Of a stretch of DNA of 64,000 nucleotides, positions 42,353 to 50,976 are shown piece after piece. The position numbers and the translations under genes were made by a program. Every line of letters begins with the position of its first letter. Position 1 is the first letter of the stretch. The notes under the pieces are model-generated. The model saw only the letters and a program-made list of their open reading frames with translations, ran no database searches and had not been told where the DNA came from. Source of the stretch: Streptomyces sp. NBC_01275 (GTDB taxonomy: Bacteria > Actinomycetota > Actinomycetes > Streptomycetales > Streptomycetaceae). The stretch is taken from the NCBI RefSeq assembly GCF_026340655.1, contig NZ_JAPEOZ010000001.1, positions 1,736,001 through 1,800,000 of the forward strand, given 5' to 3'.

Positions 42353-45300
42353 ATGGCAGCCACACACGAGAGCAGCGCTCTCGGCCTGCTCGACGAAGAA
42401 ATCCGCGTACAACTCGGTGACAGAGCACGCTTCTCCGGCGGGGCCGCCGCCTCTCCACGGACCCTTGTCGACGTCTTCGACGCGTCGGTGCGGTCGTACC
42501 CGGACGAGCTCGCGCTGGACGACGGAGCGACTCCTCTCACCTACCGTGCCCTCGCCGTCGAGGTGGAGCGGCTGCGGCGCAGGCTGGCGGCCGCCGGGGT
42601 GGGGCGCGGGGACCGGGTGGGCGTGCGGGTGCCGTCCGGCACCAACGACCTCTATGTGGCGATCCTGGCCGTCCTCGCGGCCGGCGCCGCCTATGTCCCG
42701 GTCGACGCGGAGGACCCCGACGAGCGGGCCGAGCTGGTCTTCGGCGAGGCGGACGTGCGGGCCGTCGTGGGCGCCGGGCACGAGATCGCCGTACCCGGCG
42801 AGCGCGGCGGCCCCGCCGCCCGGCCCGGTGTGGAGCACGACGCGTGGATCATCTTCACCTCCGGCTCCACCGGGAAGCCCAAGGGCGTCGCGGTCAGTCA
42901 CCGCAGCGCCGCCGCGTTCGTGGACGCCGAGGCCGCGCTGTTCCTCACCGACGACCCGATCGGGCCCGGCGACCGGGTGCTGGCCGGGCTGTCGGTGGCC
43001 TTCGACGCGTCCTGCGAGGAGATGTGGCTGGCCTGGCGGTACGGCGCCTGTCTGGTGCCCGTGCCGCGCTCGCAGGTCAGGAGCGGCGCCGACCTCGGGC
43101 CCTGGCTGGTCGAGCAGGACATCAGCGTCGTCTCCACGGTGCCGACGCTGGCGGCGCTCTGGGAGCCCGAGACCCTCAACGACGTACGTCTGCTGATCTT
43201 CGGCGGTGAGGCGTGTCCGCCCGAGCTGGTGCAGCGGCTGGTGACGGAGGGGCGGGAGGTCTGGAACACGTACGGGCCGACCGAGGCGACCGTGGTGGCC
43301 TGTGCCTCGCTGATGTCGGGCGAGGAGCCGATCCGGATCGGGCTGCCGCTGCGGGGCTGGGAGCTGGCCGTCGTGGACGAGGCCGGGGAGCCGGTGCCGC
43401 TGGGCGGCAGCGGCCAGCTGGTCATCGGAGGCGTGGGGCTCGCGCGGTATCTCGACGCCGAGAAGGACGCGGAGAAGTACGCGCCGCTGGAGTCCCTGGG
43501 CTGGGAGCGGGCGTACCGCAGCGGTGACCTGGTGCGCGCCGACGCCGAGGGGCTGGTCTTCCTCGGGCGGGCCGACGAGCAGATCAAGCTCGGCGGGCGG
43601 CGCATCGAGCTGGGCGAGGTGGACGCGGCGCTGCAGGCGCTGCCGGGCGTGGCGGGGGCCGCGGCCGCCGTGCGCACGGCGCGCAGCGGCAATCAGCTGC
43701 TCGTCGGGTACGTCGTCACCCAGGACGGCTGGGACCAGGCGGCGGCCGTGGAGAAGCTGCGCGCCGAGCTGCCGGCCGCGCTGGTGCCGCTGCTCGCGCC
43801 GGTGGACGACCTGCCGACCCGTACCTCGGGGAAGGTCGACCGCAACGCGCTGCCCTGGCCGCTGGAGGGCGTGGAGACCGGCCACAAGACCGAACAGCTG
43901 TACGGCACCGAGGCCTGGCTCGCCGAGCAGTGGACCGAGGTCCTGGGCATCCCCGTGGCCTCGGCCGCCGACGACTTCTTCGCGATCGGCGGCAGCAGCC
44001 TGGGCGCCGCCCAGCTCACCACCCGGCTGCGCACCCGCTACCCGAGCGCCGCCGTCCTCGACGTCTACCAGCAGCCGACCCTGCGCAAGCTGGCCCGGCT
44101 GCTGGAGGAGTCCGCGCAGGACGACGGCGGCAGCCGTGTGATCGCGCCGGTTCCCCGGCGCGCGCAGATCATCCAGCTGCTTCTGCTCCTCCCCCTGTTC
44201 ACGCTGCTCGGGCTGCGCTGGAGCGTGGCGCTGGCCGCGCTGGGCAACGTCCTGCCCGCCTACGGCTGGCTGCCGACCGCCTCCTGGTGGCTGGTCGCCG
44301 CCGGGGCCCTGCTGTTCTTCAGCCCGCCCGGGCGGCTCGCGCTGGGCGCGGGCGGGGCGCGGCTGCTGCTGCGCGGGGTGAAGGCAGGCCGGTATCCGCG
44401 GGGCGGCTCGGTCCATCTGCGGCTGTGGACCGCGGAGCGGCTGGCCGAGTTCAGCGGGGCGACCTCGCTGACCGGCTCCTGGCTGGTGCGCTACGCCCGT
44501 GCCCTGGGCGCCAAGATCGGGCCCGACGTGGATCTGCACGCGCTGCCGCCGGTCACCGGGCTGCTGAAGCTCGGGCGGGGCGCGGCCGTGGAGTCCGAGG
44601 TGGACCTCTCCGGGTACTGGCTGGACGGGGACCGGCTGGAGATAGGGCAGGTCAAGGTGGGTGCGCACGCCGTCGTCGGCACGCGCAGCACGCTCTTCCC
44701 CGGCGCCCGGGTCGGCAAGCGCGCCGAGGTGGCGCCGGGTTCGGCGGTCGCCGGGCAGGTCACGACCGGTCAGCGGTGGGCGGGCGCGCCCGCGGTGAAG
44801 CTGGGCCGGGCCAAGCGGAACTGGCCCAAGGAGCGGCCGCCGCGGGGCCGGTTCTGGCGTGCGATGTACGGGGCGTCGGGGCTCGGGCTGACGCTGCTGC
44901 CGGCGGCGGCCGGGGTGGCCGCGCTGCTGGTGGCGACGGTGTTCGTGCAGCCCGGCGACGGGCTCGGGCAGGCCGTCGCGGGTGCGGCCGCGGCCCTGGT
45001 CCCGGCCACGCTGGCGTACGGGGTGACGTACGCGCTGCTGGTGCTGGTCGCCGTACGGCTGCTGAGCCTGGGGCTGCGGGAGGGCACGCATCCGGCGCAC
45101 GGGCGGATCGGGTGGCAGGCCTGGACGGTCACACAGCTGATGGACCGCTCGCGCGAGACGCTGTTCCCGCTGTACGCCGGGCTGGTCACCCCGGTGTGGC
45201 TGCGGCTGCTGGGGATGCGGATCGGGCGGGGCGCCGAGGTGTCGACGGTGCTGGCGCTGCCGAGTCTGACGACCGTCGGCGAGGGCGCGTTCCTCGCGGA

Positions 45301-46219
45301 CGACACGCTGACCGCGCCGTACGAGCTGGGCGGCGGCTGGGTGCGGATCGGGCGGGCCGAGATCGGGCGGCGGGCGTTCCTCGGGAACTCGGGGATGACC
45401 GCGCCGGGTCGGAGCGTGCCGGAGGGCGGCCTGGTCGGCGTGCTGTCGGCGACGCCGAAGAAGGCCAAGAAGGGCACGTCGTATCTGGGGCTGCCGCCGG
45501 TGAAGCTGCCCCGGCACGCGGCCGACAGCGACGACAGCCGTACCTACGAGCCGCCCAGGCGGCTGCTGTGGGCGCGGGGGCTGGTGGAGCTGTGCAGGAT
45601 CGTGCCGGTGCTGTGCTCGGCGGCGCTGGGCGCGGCCACGGCGGCCGCGCTGTGTGCGCTGGGGGTGTGGGCGCCGCTGCTTTCGGGGCTGGTGCTGCTG
45701 GCGGCGGGGGCGGCTGCGGCCGTCTTGTCGATCGTCGCGAAGTGGCTGCTGGTGGGGCGGCATCGCACCGGTGAGCATCCGCTGTGGAGCGGGTTCGTGT
45801 GGCGCAACGAGCTGGCGGACACCTTCGTCGAGGTGGTGGCCGTGCCGTGGCTGGCGGGTTCCGTGCCCGGCACGGCGGCGATGACGGCGTGGCTGCGCGG
45901 GCTCGGGGCGCGGATCGGCCGGGGTGTGTGGGTGGAGAGCTACTGGCTGCCGGAGTCGGACCTGGTGACGCTGGAGGACGGGGTGACGGTCAACCGCGGC
46001 TGCGTGCTGCAGACCCACCTCTTCCACGACCGGATCTTGCGGACGGATACTGTGGTCCTCCGTGAGGGCGCCACGCTGGGCCCTGGCGGGATCGTGCTGC
46101 CCGGCAGCACGATCGGGGCCCGTACGACCCTGGGCCCCGCGTCGCTCGTCATGGCCGCGGAGTCCGTCCCGGACGACACCCGCTGGCTCGGCAACCCGAT
46201 CGAGGCGTGGCGTGCCTGA
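42353..46219 (+). CDS. Pls-type membrane NRPS (epsilon-poly-L-lysine synthetase-like)
   Basis: 1288 residues from the ATG at 42353 (GAGG upstream), close to the 1319 of S. albulus Pls. Order: adenylation domain (about 40-520; A3 TSGSTGKPKG near 168, A8-type GRADEQIKLGGRRIELGE), thiolation domain with the phosphopantetheine Ser in FAIGGSSLG (about 548), then three pairs of membrane helices (about 605-655, 845-905, 1080-1135), each followed by a soluble hexapeptide-acyltransferase-like domain (from about 716, 945 and 1183). No condensation or thioesterase domain is present. This A-T-(TM2-C)x3 layout is that of Pls, which polymerises lysine through its side-chain amine. Residues aligned to the substrate code read D-A-E-S-I-G-T-V-V-K, near known lysine codes. 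The product is inferred. Confidence 0.85.
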   Translation: MAATHESSALGLLDEEIRVQLGDRARFSGGAAASPRTLVDVFDASVRSYPDELALDDGATPLTYRALAVEVERLRRRLAAAGVGRGDRVGVRVPSGTNDLYVAILAVLAAGAAYVPVDAEDPDERAELVFGEADVRAVVGAGHEIAVPGERGGPAARPGVEHDAWIIFTSGSTGKPKGVAVSHRSAAAFVDAEAALFLTDDPIGPGDRVLAGLSVAFDASCEEMWLAWRYGACLVPVPRSQVRSGADLGPWLVEQDISVVSTVPTLAALWEPETLNDVRLLIFGGEACPPELVQRLVTEGREVWNTYGPTEATVVACASLMSGEEPIRIGLPLRGWELAVVDEAGEPVPLGGSGQLVIGGVGLARYLDAEKDAEKYAPLESLGWERAYRSGDLVRADAEGLVFLGRADEQIKLGGRRIELGEVDAALQALPGVAGAAAAVRTARSGNQLLVGYVVTQDGWDQAAAVEKLRAELPAALVPLLAPVDDLPTRTSGKVDRNALPWPLEGVETGHKTEQLYGTEAWLAEQWTEVLGIPVASAADDFFAIGGSSLGAAQLTTRLRTRYPSAAVLDVYQQPTLRKLARLLEESAQDDGGSRVIAPVPRRAQIIQLLLLLPLFTLLGLRWSVALAALGNVLPAYGWLPTASWWLVAAGALLFFSPPGRLALGAGGARLLLRGVKAGRYPRGGSVHLRLWTAERLAEFSGATSLTGSWLVRYARALGAKIGPDVDLHALPPVTGLLKLGRGAAVESEVDLSGYWLDGDRLEIGQVKVGAHAVVGTRSTLFPGARVGKRAEVAPGSAVAGQVTTGQRWAGAPAVKLGRAKRNWPKERPPRGRFWRAMYGASGLGLTLLPAAAGVAALLVATVFVQPGDGLGQAVAGAAAALVPATLAYGVTYALLVLVAVRLLSLGLREGTHPAHGRIGWQAWTVTQLMDRSRETLFPLYAGLVTPVWLRLLGMRIGRGAEVSTVLALPSLTTVGEGAFLADDTLTAPYELGGGWVRIGRAEIGRRAFLGNSGMTAPGRSVPEGGLVGVLSATPKKAKKGTSYLGLPPVKLPRHAADSDDSRTYEPPRRLLWARGLVELCRIVPVLCSAALGAATAAALCALGVWAPLLSGLVLLAAGAAAAVLSIVAKWLLVGRHRTGEHPLWSGFVWRNELADTFVEVVAVPWLAGSVPGTAAMTAWLRGLGARIGRGVWVESYWLPESDLVTLEDGVTVNRGCVLQTHLFHDRILRTDTVVLREGATLGPGGIVLPGSTIGARTTLGPASLVMAAESVPDDTRWLGNPIEAWRA

Positions 46220-46302
46220 GCGCGGGCCGTGTGGGCCATCGGGAGTCGGAGGGCGGTACCACCGGCGACGGTTCGAGCACAGGTCAGGGAGCGGACGAGG
46301 AA

Positions 46303-47646
46303 GTGGCAGTTCAGCAGTCGGTCGGGCCGGACCCGTATTTCCCGGCCAACGGTGATTCCCGCTACCGGGTGCACCGTTACGAGCTCACGCTGGACTACCG
46401 GCCGGGTCCGAACCGGCTGTCGGGCATGGCACGGATCAACGCCATCGCGGGGCGCTCGCCGCTCGCCGAATTCCAGCTGAACCTGGCCGACTTCAAGATC
46501 GGCCGGATCCGGGTGGACGGCCGTCAGCCGCACTACACCCACCGGGGCGGCCGGCTGCGCGTCCGGCCCGCCAAGCCGGTGCGGGCCGGGGCCGCCTTCA
46601 CCGTGGAGGTGCACTGGTCCGGCAACCCCAAGCCGGTCAACAGCCCCTGGGGCGGCATCGGTTGGGAGGAGCTGGACGACGGGGCGCTGGTGGCCAGCCA
46701 GCCCACCGGGGCGCCCTCCTGGTATCCGTGCAACGACCGGCCCGCCGACAAGGCGTCCTACCAGCTGTCGATCACCACGCCGTCGGCGTACTCGGTGGTG
46801 GCGGGCGGGCGGCTGCTCACCCGGACCACGAAGGCGTCCACGACCACCTGGGTGTACGAGCAGTCCGCGCCGACGTCGAGCTATCTGATGGGGCTGTCGA
46901 TCGGCAAGTACCAGACGGTGCTGCTGGGCGATCCGGGGCTGGGCGGGGTACCGCAGCACGGGCACATCCCGGCGCATCTCCTGCCGGAGTTCTCCCGGGA
47001 CTTCGCGCGGCAGCCCGGGATGATGCACCTCTTCCAGCAGCTGTTCGGGCCGTATCCGTTCGACGAGTACGCGGTGGTGGTGACGGAGGAGGAGCTCGAT
47101 GTCCCCGTCGAGGCCCAGGGGTTGTCGCTGTTCGGCGCCAACCACGTGGACGGGGCGCGGGGTTCGGAGCGGCTGGTGGCGCACGAGCTGGCGCACCAGT
47201 GGTTCGGCAACAGCGTGTCCATCGCGGACTGGCGGCAGATCTGGCTGAACGAGGGCTTCGCGAAGTACGCGGAGTGGCTGTGGTCGGAGCGGTCGGGCGG
47301 CCGCAGCGCGCAGCAACTGGCCGTCGCCGCGCACCGGTTGCTGTCCGCGCAGCCGCAGGACCTGCGGCTGGCCGATCCCGGCCGCAAGTCGATGTTCGAC
47401 GGCCGGCTCTATGAGCGCGGGGGGCTCACCGTGCACGCGGTGCGGTGCGCGATGGGCGACGACGCGTTCTTCCGGATGCTGCGCGCCTGGCTCGGGCTGC
47501 ACCGGGGCGGAGCGGTGACGACGTCGACGTTCACGGCGCACGCGGCCCGGTTCGCGCCCGAGCCGCTGGATGAGCTGTTCGAGGCGTGGGTGTACGGCGC
47601 GGCGCTGCCGCCGTTGCCGATGCCGGAGACCCGGGCGGCCGTCTAG
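46303..47646 (+). CDS. M1-family zinc aminopeptidase
   Basis: 447 residues from the GTG at 46303; GTGs at 46207 and 46231 are alternatives and the start is uncertain because no strong Shine-Dalgarno stands out. The M1 N-terminal saddle (about 15-190) is followed by the catalytic thermolysin-like domain with HELAHQWFGN (about 292) and the third zinc ligand in NEGFAKYAEW (about 314). The usual large C-terminal helical domain is shortened. The exopeptidase motif typical as GAMEN is replaced around VEAQGLSLFG. No signal peptide. It directly follows the Pls-like gene; in S. albulus a poly-lysine-degrading M1 peptidase is, as I recall, paired with pls, so a role in trimming or self-protection is plausible. 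Confidence 0.88.
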   Translation: MAVQQSVGPDPYFPANGDSRYRVHRYELTLDYRPGPNRLSGMARINAIAGRSPLAEFQLNLADFKIGRIRVDGRQPHYTHRGGRLRVRPAKPVRAGAAFTVEVHWSGNPKPVNSPWGGIGWEELDDGALVASQPTGAPSWYPCNDRPADKASYQLSITTPSAYSVVAGGRLLTRTTKASTTTWVYEQSAPTSSYLMGLSIGKYQTVLLGDPGLGGVPQHGHIPAHLLPEFSRDFARQPGMMHLFQQLFGPYPFDEYAVVVTEEELDVPVEAQGLSLFGANHVDGARGSERLVAHELAHQWFGNSVSIADWRQIWLNEGFAKYAEWLWSERSGGRSAQQLAVAAHRLLSAQPQDLRLADPGRKSMFDGRLYERGGLTVHAVRCAMGDDAFFRMLRAWLGLHRGGAVTTSTFTAHAARFAPEPLDELFEAWVYGAALPPLPMPETRAAV

Positions 47647-47663
47647 CCCTCCAGGGCAGGAGA

Positions 47664-48047
47664 ATGACGGCCATGACCACACGTTCCTGCCCGTGCGGGC
47701 TGCCTCAGACGTACGACGGCTGCTGCGGCCGCTATCACCGAGGCCCCGCTTCCGCACCGACCGCCGAGGCGCTGATGCGCTCGCGCTACTGCGCCTTCGT
47801 GAAGGGCGACGCGGGGTATCTGCTGCGGACCTGGCATCCGCGGACCCGGCCCGAGCGGCTCGACCTGGACCCGGGGATGCGGTGGACGGGACTGGAGATC
47901 CTGGGCACGGGTGACGGGTCCGCGTTCCATACGACCGGGACCGTGGAGTTCCGGGCGTCCTACCGGGGCGGGTCGCTGCACGAGCTCAGCCGGTTCGAGC
48001 GGGTGGACGGGGCGTGGGTGTACGTGGACGGGGATTTCGTCGGCTGA
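47664..48047 (+). CDS. YchJ-family protein (SEC-C zinc motif)
   Basis: 127 residues from the ATG at 47664 (GGCAGGAG upstream; ATG at 47673 also possible). The N-terminal CPCGLPQTYDGCC (about 10-22) is a SEC-C-type zinc-binding motif, followed by the NTF2-like YchJ fold with EALMRSRYCAFVKGD (about 36-50). Function unknown in all bacteria. Convergent with gntR, with stops 1 bp apart and no visible terminator between them. Confidence 0.9.
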   Translation: MTAMTTRSCPCGLPQTYDGCCGRYHRGPASAPTAEALMRSRYCAFVKGDAGYLLRTWHPRTRPERLDLDPGMRWTGLEILGTGDGSAFHTTGTVEFRASYRGGSLHELSRFERVDGAWVYVDGDFVG

Positions 48048-48048
48048 A

Positions 48049-48750
48049 CTACGGTGCCAGGATGTCCAGTTCCTGGAGCGCCCCGACCGCGATCTGACGG
48101 GTCAGCAGCTCCGCGCGGGTCGCGTCGCCCTCGCGGACGGCCTCGGCGACCTGGACGTGGAGGGTGACGGCGGCCGGGTCGGGGTCCTCGAACATGACCT
48201 CGTGATGGGTGCGGCCGGTCAGGACTTCCGCCACGACGTCGCCCAGGCGGGCGAACATCTCGTTGCCGGAGGCGGCGAGGATCACGCGGTGGAAGGCGAC
48301 GTCGTGGACGAGGTAGCCCTCCAGCTGGTGGCCGCGTGAGGTGGCGACCATGCCGATCGCGCACTCGGTGAGCTCGGCGCACTGCGCCGCGGTGGCGTGC
48401 TTCGCCGCCAGGCCCGCCGCGACCGGCTCGACCGCCGAGCGCAGGACGGTGAGCGAGCGCAGCTGGTGCGGGCGGTCGGCGCCGGCCAGCCGCCAGCGGA
48501 TGACCTGAGGGTCGTAGACGTTCCACTCGGCCTTCGGACGCACCGTCACGCCCACTCGGCGGCGGGACTCCACGAGGTGCATGGACTCCAGGACGCGGAC
48601 CGCCTCGCGCATCACGGAGCGGGAGACGTCGAAGCGCTGGGCCAGTTCGTCGGTGCGCAGGACGCTGCCCGGGGGGTACTCCCCCGCGGTGATCGCGGGG
48701 CCGAGAGTGTCCAGTACATGGCCGTGCAGACCTCGGCCCGGAGTGGTCAT
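48049..48750 (-). CDS. gntR: GntR/FadR-family regulator of gluconate/idonate genes
   Basis: 233 residues. Winged helix-turn-helix at about 10-75 (LRTDELAQRFDVSRSVMREAVR) and FCD effector domain (about 95-228) with VHDVAFHRVIL (about 148) and further His/Asp ligands. It is divergent from gntK-gntP-idnO-idnD, separated by 163 bp with two short palindromes, the standard layout for a local repressor induced by gluconate or a related sugar acid. The symbol follows this context. Confidence 0.85.
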   Translation of the reverse strand: MTTPGRGLHGHVLDTLGPAITAGEYPPGSVLRTDELAQRFDVSRSVMREAVRVLESMHLVESRRRVGVTVRPKAEWNVYDPQVIRWRLAGADRPHQLRSLTVLRSAVEPVAAGLAAKHATAAQCAELTECAIGMVATSRGHQLEGYLVHDVAFHRVILAASGNEMFARLGDVVAEVLTGRTHHEVMFEDPDPAAVTLHVQVAEAVREGDATRAELLTRQIAVGALQELDILAP

Positions 48751-48784
48751 GCACTCAGAGTACGGGGTAGATCACGATCCCAAA

Positions 48785-48850
48785 AAGTCAGACTTATTTG
48801 TCACAGACTCTTGAACTTGTCGTACCTAATCGGTTTCAGTGTCGTCGACA
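48785..48850. promoter_or_regulatory. Divergent gntR/gntK control region with two palindromes
   Basis: AAGTC-A-GACTT (48785-48795) and TGTCG-T-CGACA (48840-48850) are perfect 5-1-5 dyads in an AT-rich gap. TTGTCA (48799-48804) and TACCTA (about 19 nt further) might form a promoter toward gntK. One of the dyads is probably the GntR operator. Confidence 0.5.
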
Positions 48851-48913
48851 ACAGTCGGCGTCCGTCGGCATCCCAGTCACCTCCAGCCATCCCAGTCATT
48901 CAGCGAGGTAGCG

Positions 48914-49432
48914 ATGAGTACCCCCCACGTCGTCGTGGTCATGGGCGTCGCGGGCACCGGCAAGACCACTATCGGTCCGCTGCTCGCCGCCCTGCTCGGC
49001 GTCCCGTACGCGGAGGCCGACGACTTCCACCCCCGGGCCAACATCGACAAGATGTCGGCCGGCATCCCGCTCACCGACGCCGACCGGCTGCCCTGGCTCG
49101 ACGCCATCGGCGCCTGGGCGGACCGGCGGGCGGGGCTCGGCGGGGTGGTGAGCTGCTCGGCGCTGAAGCGGGCCTACCGGGACCGGCTGCGGGCGGCCGC
49201 GCCCGACGTGGTGTTCGTGCACCTCACGGGCGACCGGGCGCTGATCGAGGACCGCATGTCCCACCGGCAGGGTCACTTCATGCCCACCGCGCTGCTCGAC
49301 TCCCAGTTCGCCACGCTCGAACCCCTCCAGGCGGACGAGGCGGGAGTCGACGTCGACGTCTCCGGCGCCCCCGAAGCCATCGCCGAACGGGCCATGGCCG
49401 CGCTCGTCGCGCTGCCCGACCCGGCCGTGTGA
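48914..49432 (+). CDS. gntK: Gluconokinase
   Basis: 172 residues from the ATG at 48914 (GAGG 7 nt upstream), the usual short GntK. The P-loop GVAGTGKTT (about 11-19), DDFHPRANIDKMSAGIPLTDADR (substrate region, about 35-57) and GHFMPTALLDSQFATLE (about 118-134) are diagnostic. It phosphorylates D-gluconate to 6-phosphogluconate, feeding the pentose phosphate or Entner-Doudoroff routes. First gene of the sugar-acid operon. Confidence 0.96.
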   Translation: MSTPHVVVVMGVAGTGKTTIGPLLAALLGVPYAEADDFHPRANIDKMSAGIPLTDADRLPWLDAIGAWADRRAGLGGVVSCSALKRAYRDRLRAAAPDVVFVHLTGDRALIEDRMSHRQGHFMPTALLDSQFATLEPLQADEAGVDVDVSGAPEAIAERAMAALVALPDPAV

Positions 49433-49526
49433 CCCCGGACGCCCCTCCGCCGTACCCCCGTACCCCCGCACCCCGTACTCCTCTCTCCCCTCCCCTCCCC
49501 TCCTCATATCGCAAGGGAATCCCCCC

Positions 49527-50924
49527 GTGACCAGACTCAGTGTCGAGACGCTGGCAGCGGACGCGGTCGAGCCGATCACCTCGGCCGGCCATGCGCAGCT
49601 GGGCATCGCCGTCCTGGCGGGCATCGCCGTGATCGTCCTGCTCATCACCCGGTTCAAGCTGCACGCCTTCCTGGCGCTGACCATCGGCTCGCTCGCGCTC
49701 GGCGCGTTCGCCGGGGCGCCGCTCGACAAGGTCATCGCCAGCTTCAGCGCCGGACTGGGCGCGACGGTCGCCAGTGTGGGCGTGCTGATCGCGCTGGGCG
49801 CGATCCTCGGCAGGATGCTCGCCGACTCCGGCGGCGCGGACCAGATCGTCGACACGATCCTCGCCAAGGCGAGCGGCCGGTCCCTGCCGTGGGCGATGGT
49901 GCTGATCGCTTCGGTGATCGGGCTGCCGCTGTTCTTCGAGGTCGGCGTGGTGCTGCTGATCCCCGTGGTGCTGATGGTCGCCAAGCGGGGCAACTACTCG
50001 CTGATGCGGATCGGCATCCCGGCGCTGGCCGGTCTGTCCGTGATGCACGGACTGGTCCCGCCGCACCCCGGCCCGCTGGTCGCGATCGACGCGGTCGGCG
50101 CCAACCTGGGCGTCACCCTGGCCCTCGGCGTGCTCGTCGCCGTCCCGACGGTCGTCATCGCCGGGCCGGTGTTCTCACGGGTCGCCGCCCGCTGGGTGGA
50201 CGTCCCGGCGCCCGACCGGATGCTTCCTCAGCGGCCCTCCGAGGACCTGGACAAGCGCCCGAGCTTCGGGGCCACGCTCGCCACCATCCTTCTCCCCGTC
50301 GTGCTGATGCTGTCCAAGGCGCTGGTCGACATCGTCGTGGACGACCCCGCGCACACGGTGCAGCGCGTCTTCGACGTCGTCGGCTCCCCGCTGATCGCCC
50401 TGCTGACCGCCGTGCTCGTCGGCATCTTCACGCTGGGCCGGCCCGCCGGGTTCTCCAAGGAGCGCATATCCGGGCTGGTCGAGAAGGGGCTCGCGCCGAT
50501 CGCGGGCATCCTGCTGATCGTCGGCGCGGGCGGCGGCTTCAAGCAGACGCTGATCGACTCCGGGGTGGGACAGATGGTCCTGGAGATCTCCGAGGACTGG
50601 TCCATCCCGGCCCTGCTGCTGGCCTGGCTGATCGCCGTGGTGATCCGGCTGGCGACCGGTTCGGCGACCGTGGCGACGGTCTCGGCGGCCGGTCTGGTCG
50701 CCCCGCTGGCGGCCGACATGTCGACCACGCACACCGCCCTGCTGGTCCTCGCCATCGGCGCCGGCTCGCTCTTCTTCAGCCATGTCAACGACGCCGGGTT
50801 CTGGCTGGTCAAGGAGTACTTCGGGCTCAGCGTCGGCCAGAACATCAAGACCTGGTCGGTCATGGAGACCATCATCTCCGTGGTCGCCGGCGGCCTGGTC
50901 CTGCTCCTCTCACTGGTCATCTAG
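49527..50924 (+). CDS. gntP: Gluconate:H+ symporter (GntP family)
   Basis: 465 residues from the GTG at 49527 (AAGGGA 10 nt upstream) with about 12-14 membrane helices. GntP-family motifs: GLPLFFEVGVVLLIPV (about 131-146), HGLVPPHPGPLVAI (about 173-186), TGSATVATVSAAGLVAP (about 375). It imports gluconate or L-idonate with protons. The 94-nt gap after gntK is C-rich and lacks features. A four-unit 15-bp repeat overlaps its stop. Confidence 0.95.
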   Translation: MTRLSVETLAADAVEPITSAGHAQLGIAVLAGIAVIVLLITRFKLHAFLALTIGSLALGAFAGAPLDKVIASFSAGLGATVASVGVLIALGAILGRMLADSGGADQIVDTILAKASGRSLPWAMVLIASVIGLPLFFEVGVVLLIPVVLMVAKRGNYSLMRIGIPALAGLSVMHGLVPPHPGPLVAIDAVGANLGVTLALGVLVAVPTVVIAGPVFSRVAARWVDVPAPDRMLPQRPSEDLDKRPSFGATLATILLPVVLMLSKALVDIVVDDPAHTVQRVFDVVGSPLIALLTAVLVGIFTLGRPAGFSKERISGLVEKGLAPIAGILLIVGAGGGFKQTLIDSGVGQMVLEISEDWSIPALLLAWLIAVVIRLATGSATVATVSAAGLVAPLAADMSTTHTALLVLAIGAGSLFFSHVNDAGFWLVKEYFGLSVGQNIKTWSVMETIISVVAGGLVLLLSLVI

Positions 50925-50965
50925 TCACTGGTCGTCCAGTCACTCATCCAGTCGCTGGTCATCTA
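50909..50965. repeat. Imperfect 15-bp tandem repeats at the gntP stop
   Basis: Four copies (15, 15, 12 and 15 bp) of a GTCACTGGTCATCTA-like unit run from the last codons of gntP to the ribosome-binding site of idnO. They are slippage-derived by appearance. Confidence 0.65.
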
Positions 50966-50976
50966 GGAGTACGCGC

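Noticed and set aside
41998..42353. Integrative element at tRNA-Leu carrying the Pls-like gene
   Set aside because: No integrase and no duplicated tRNA 3' end were seen downstream, and composition matches the flanks.
46207..46302. Earlier GTG starts of the M1 peptidase overlapping the Pls-like gene
   Set aside because: No usable ribosome-binding site spacing and a low-complexity Gly/Ser/Thr tail; kept as an alternative only.
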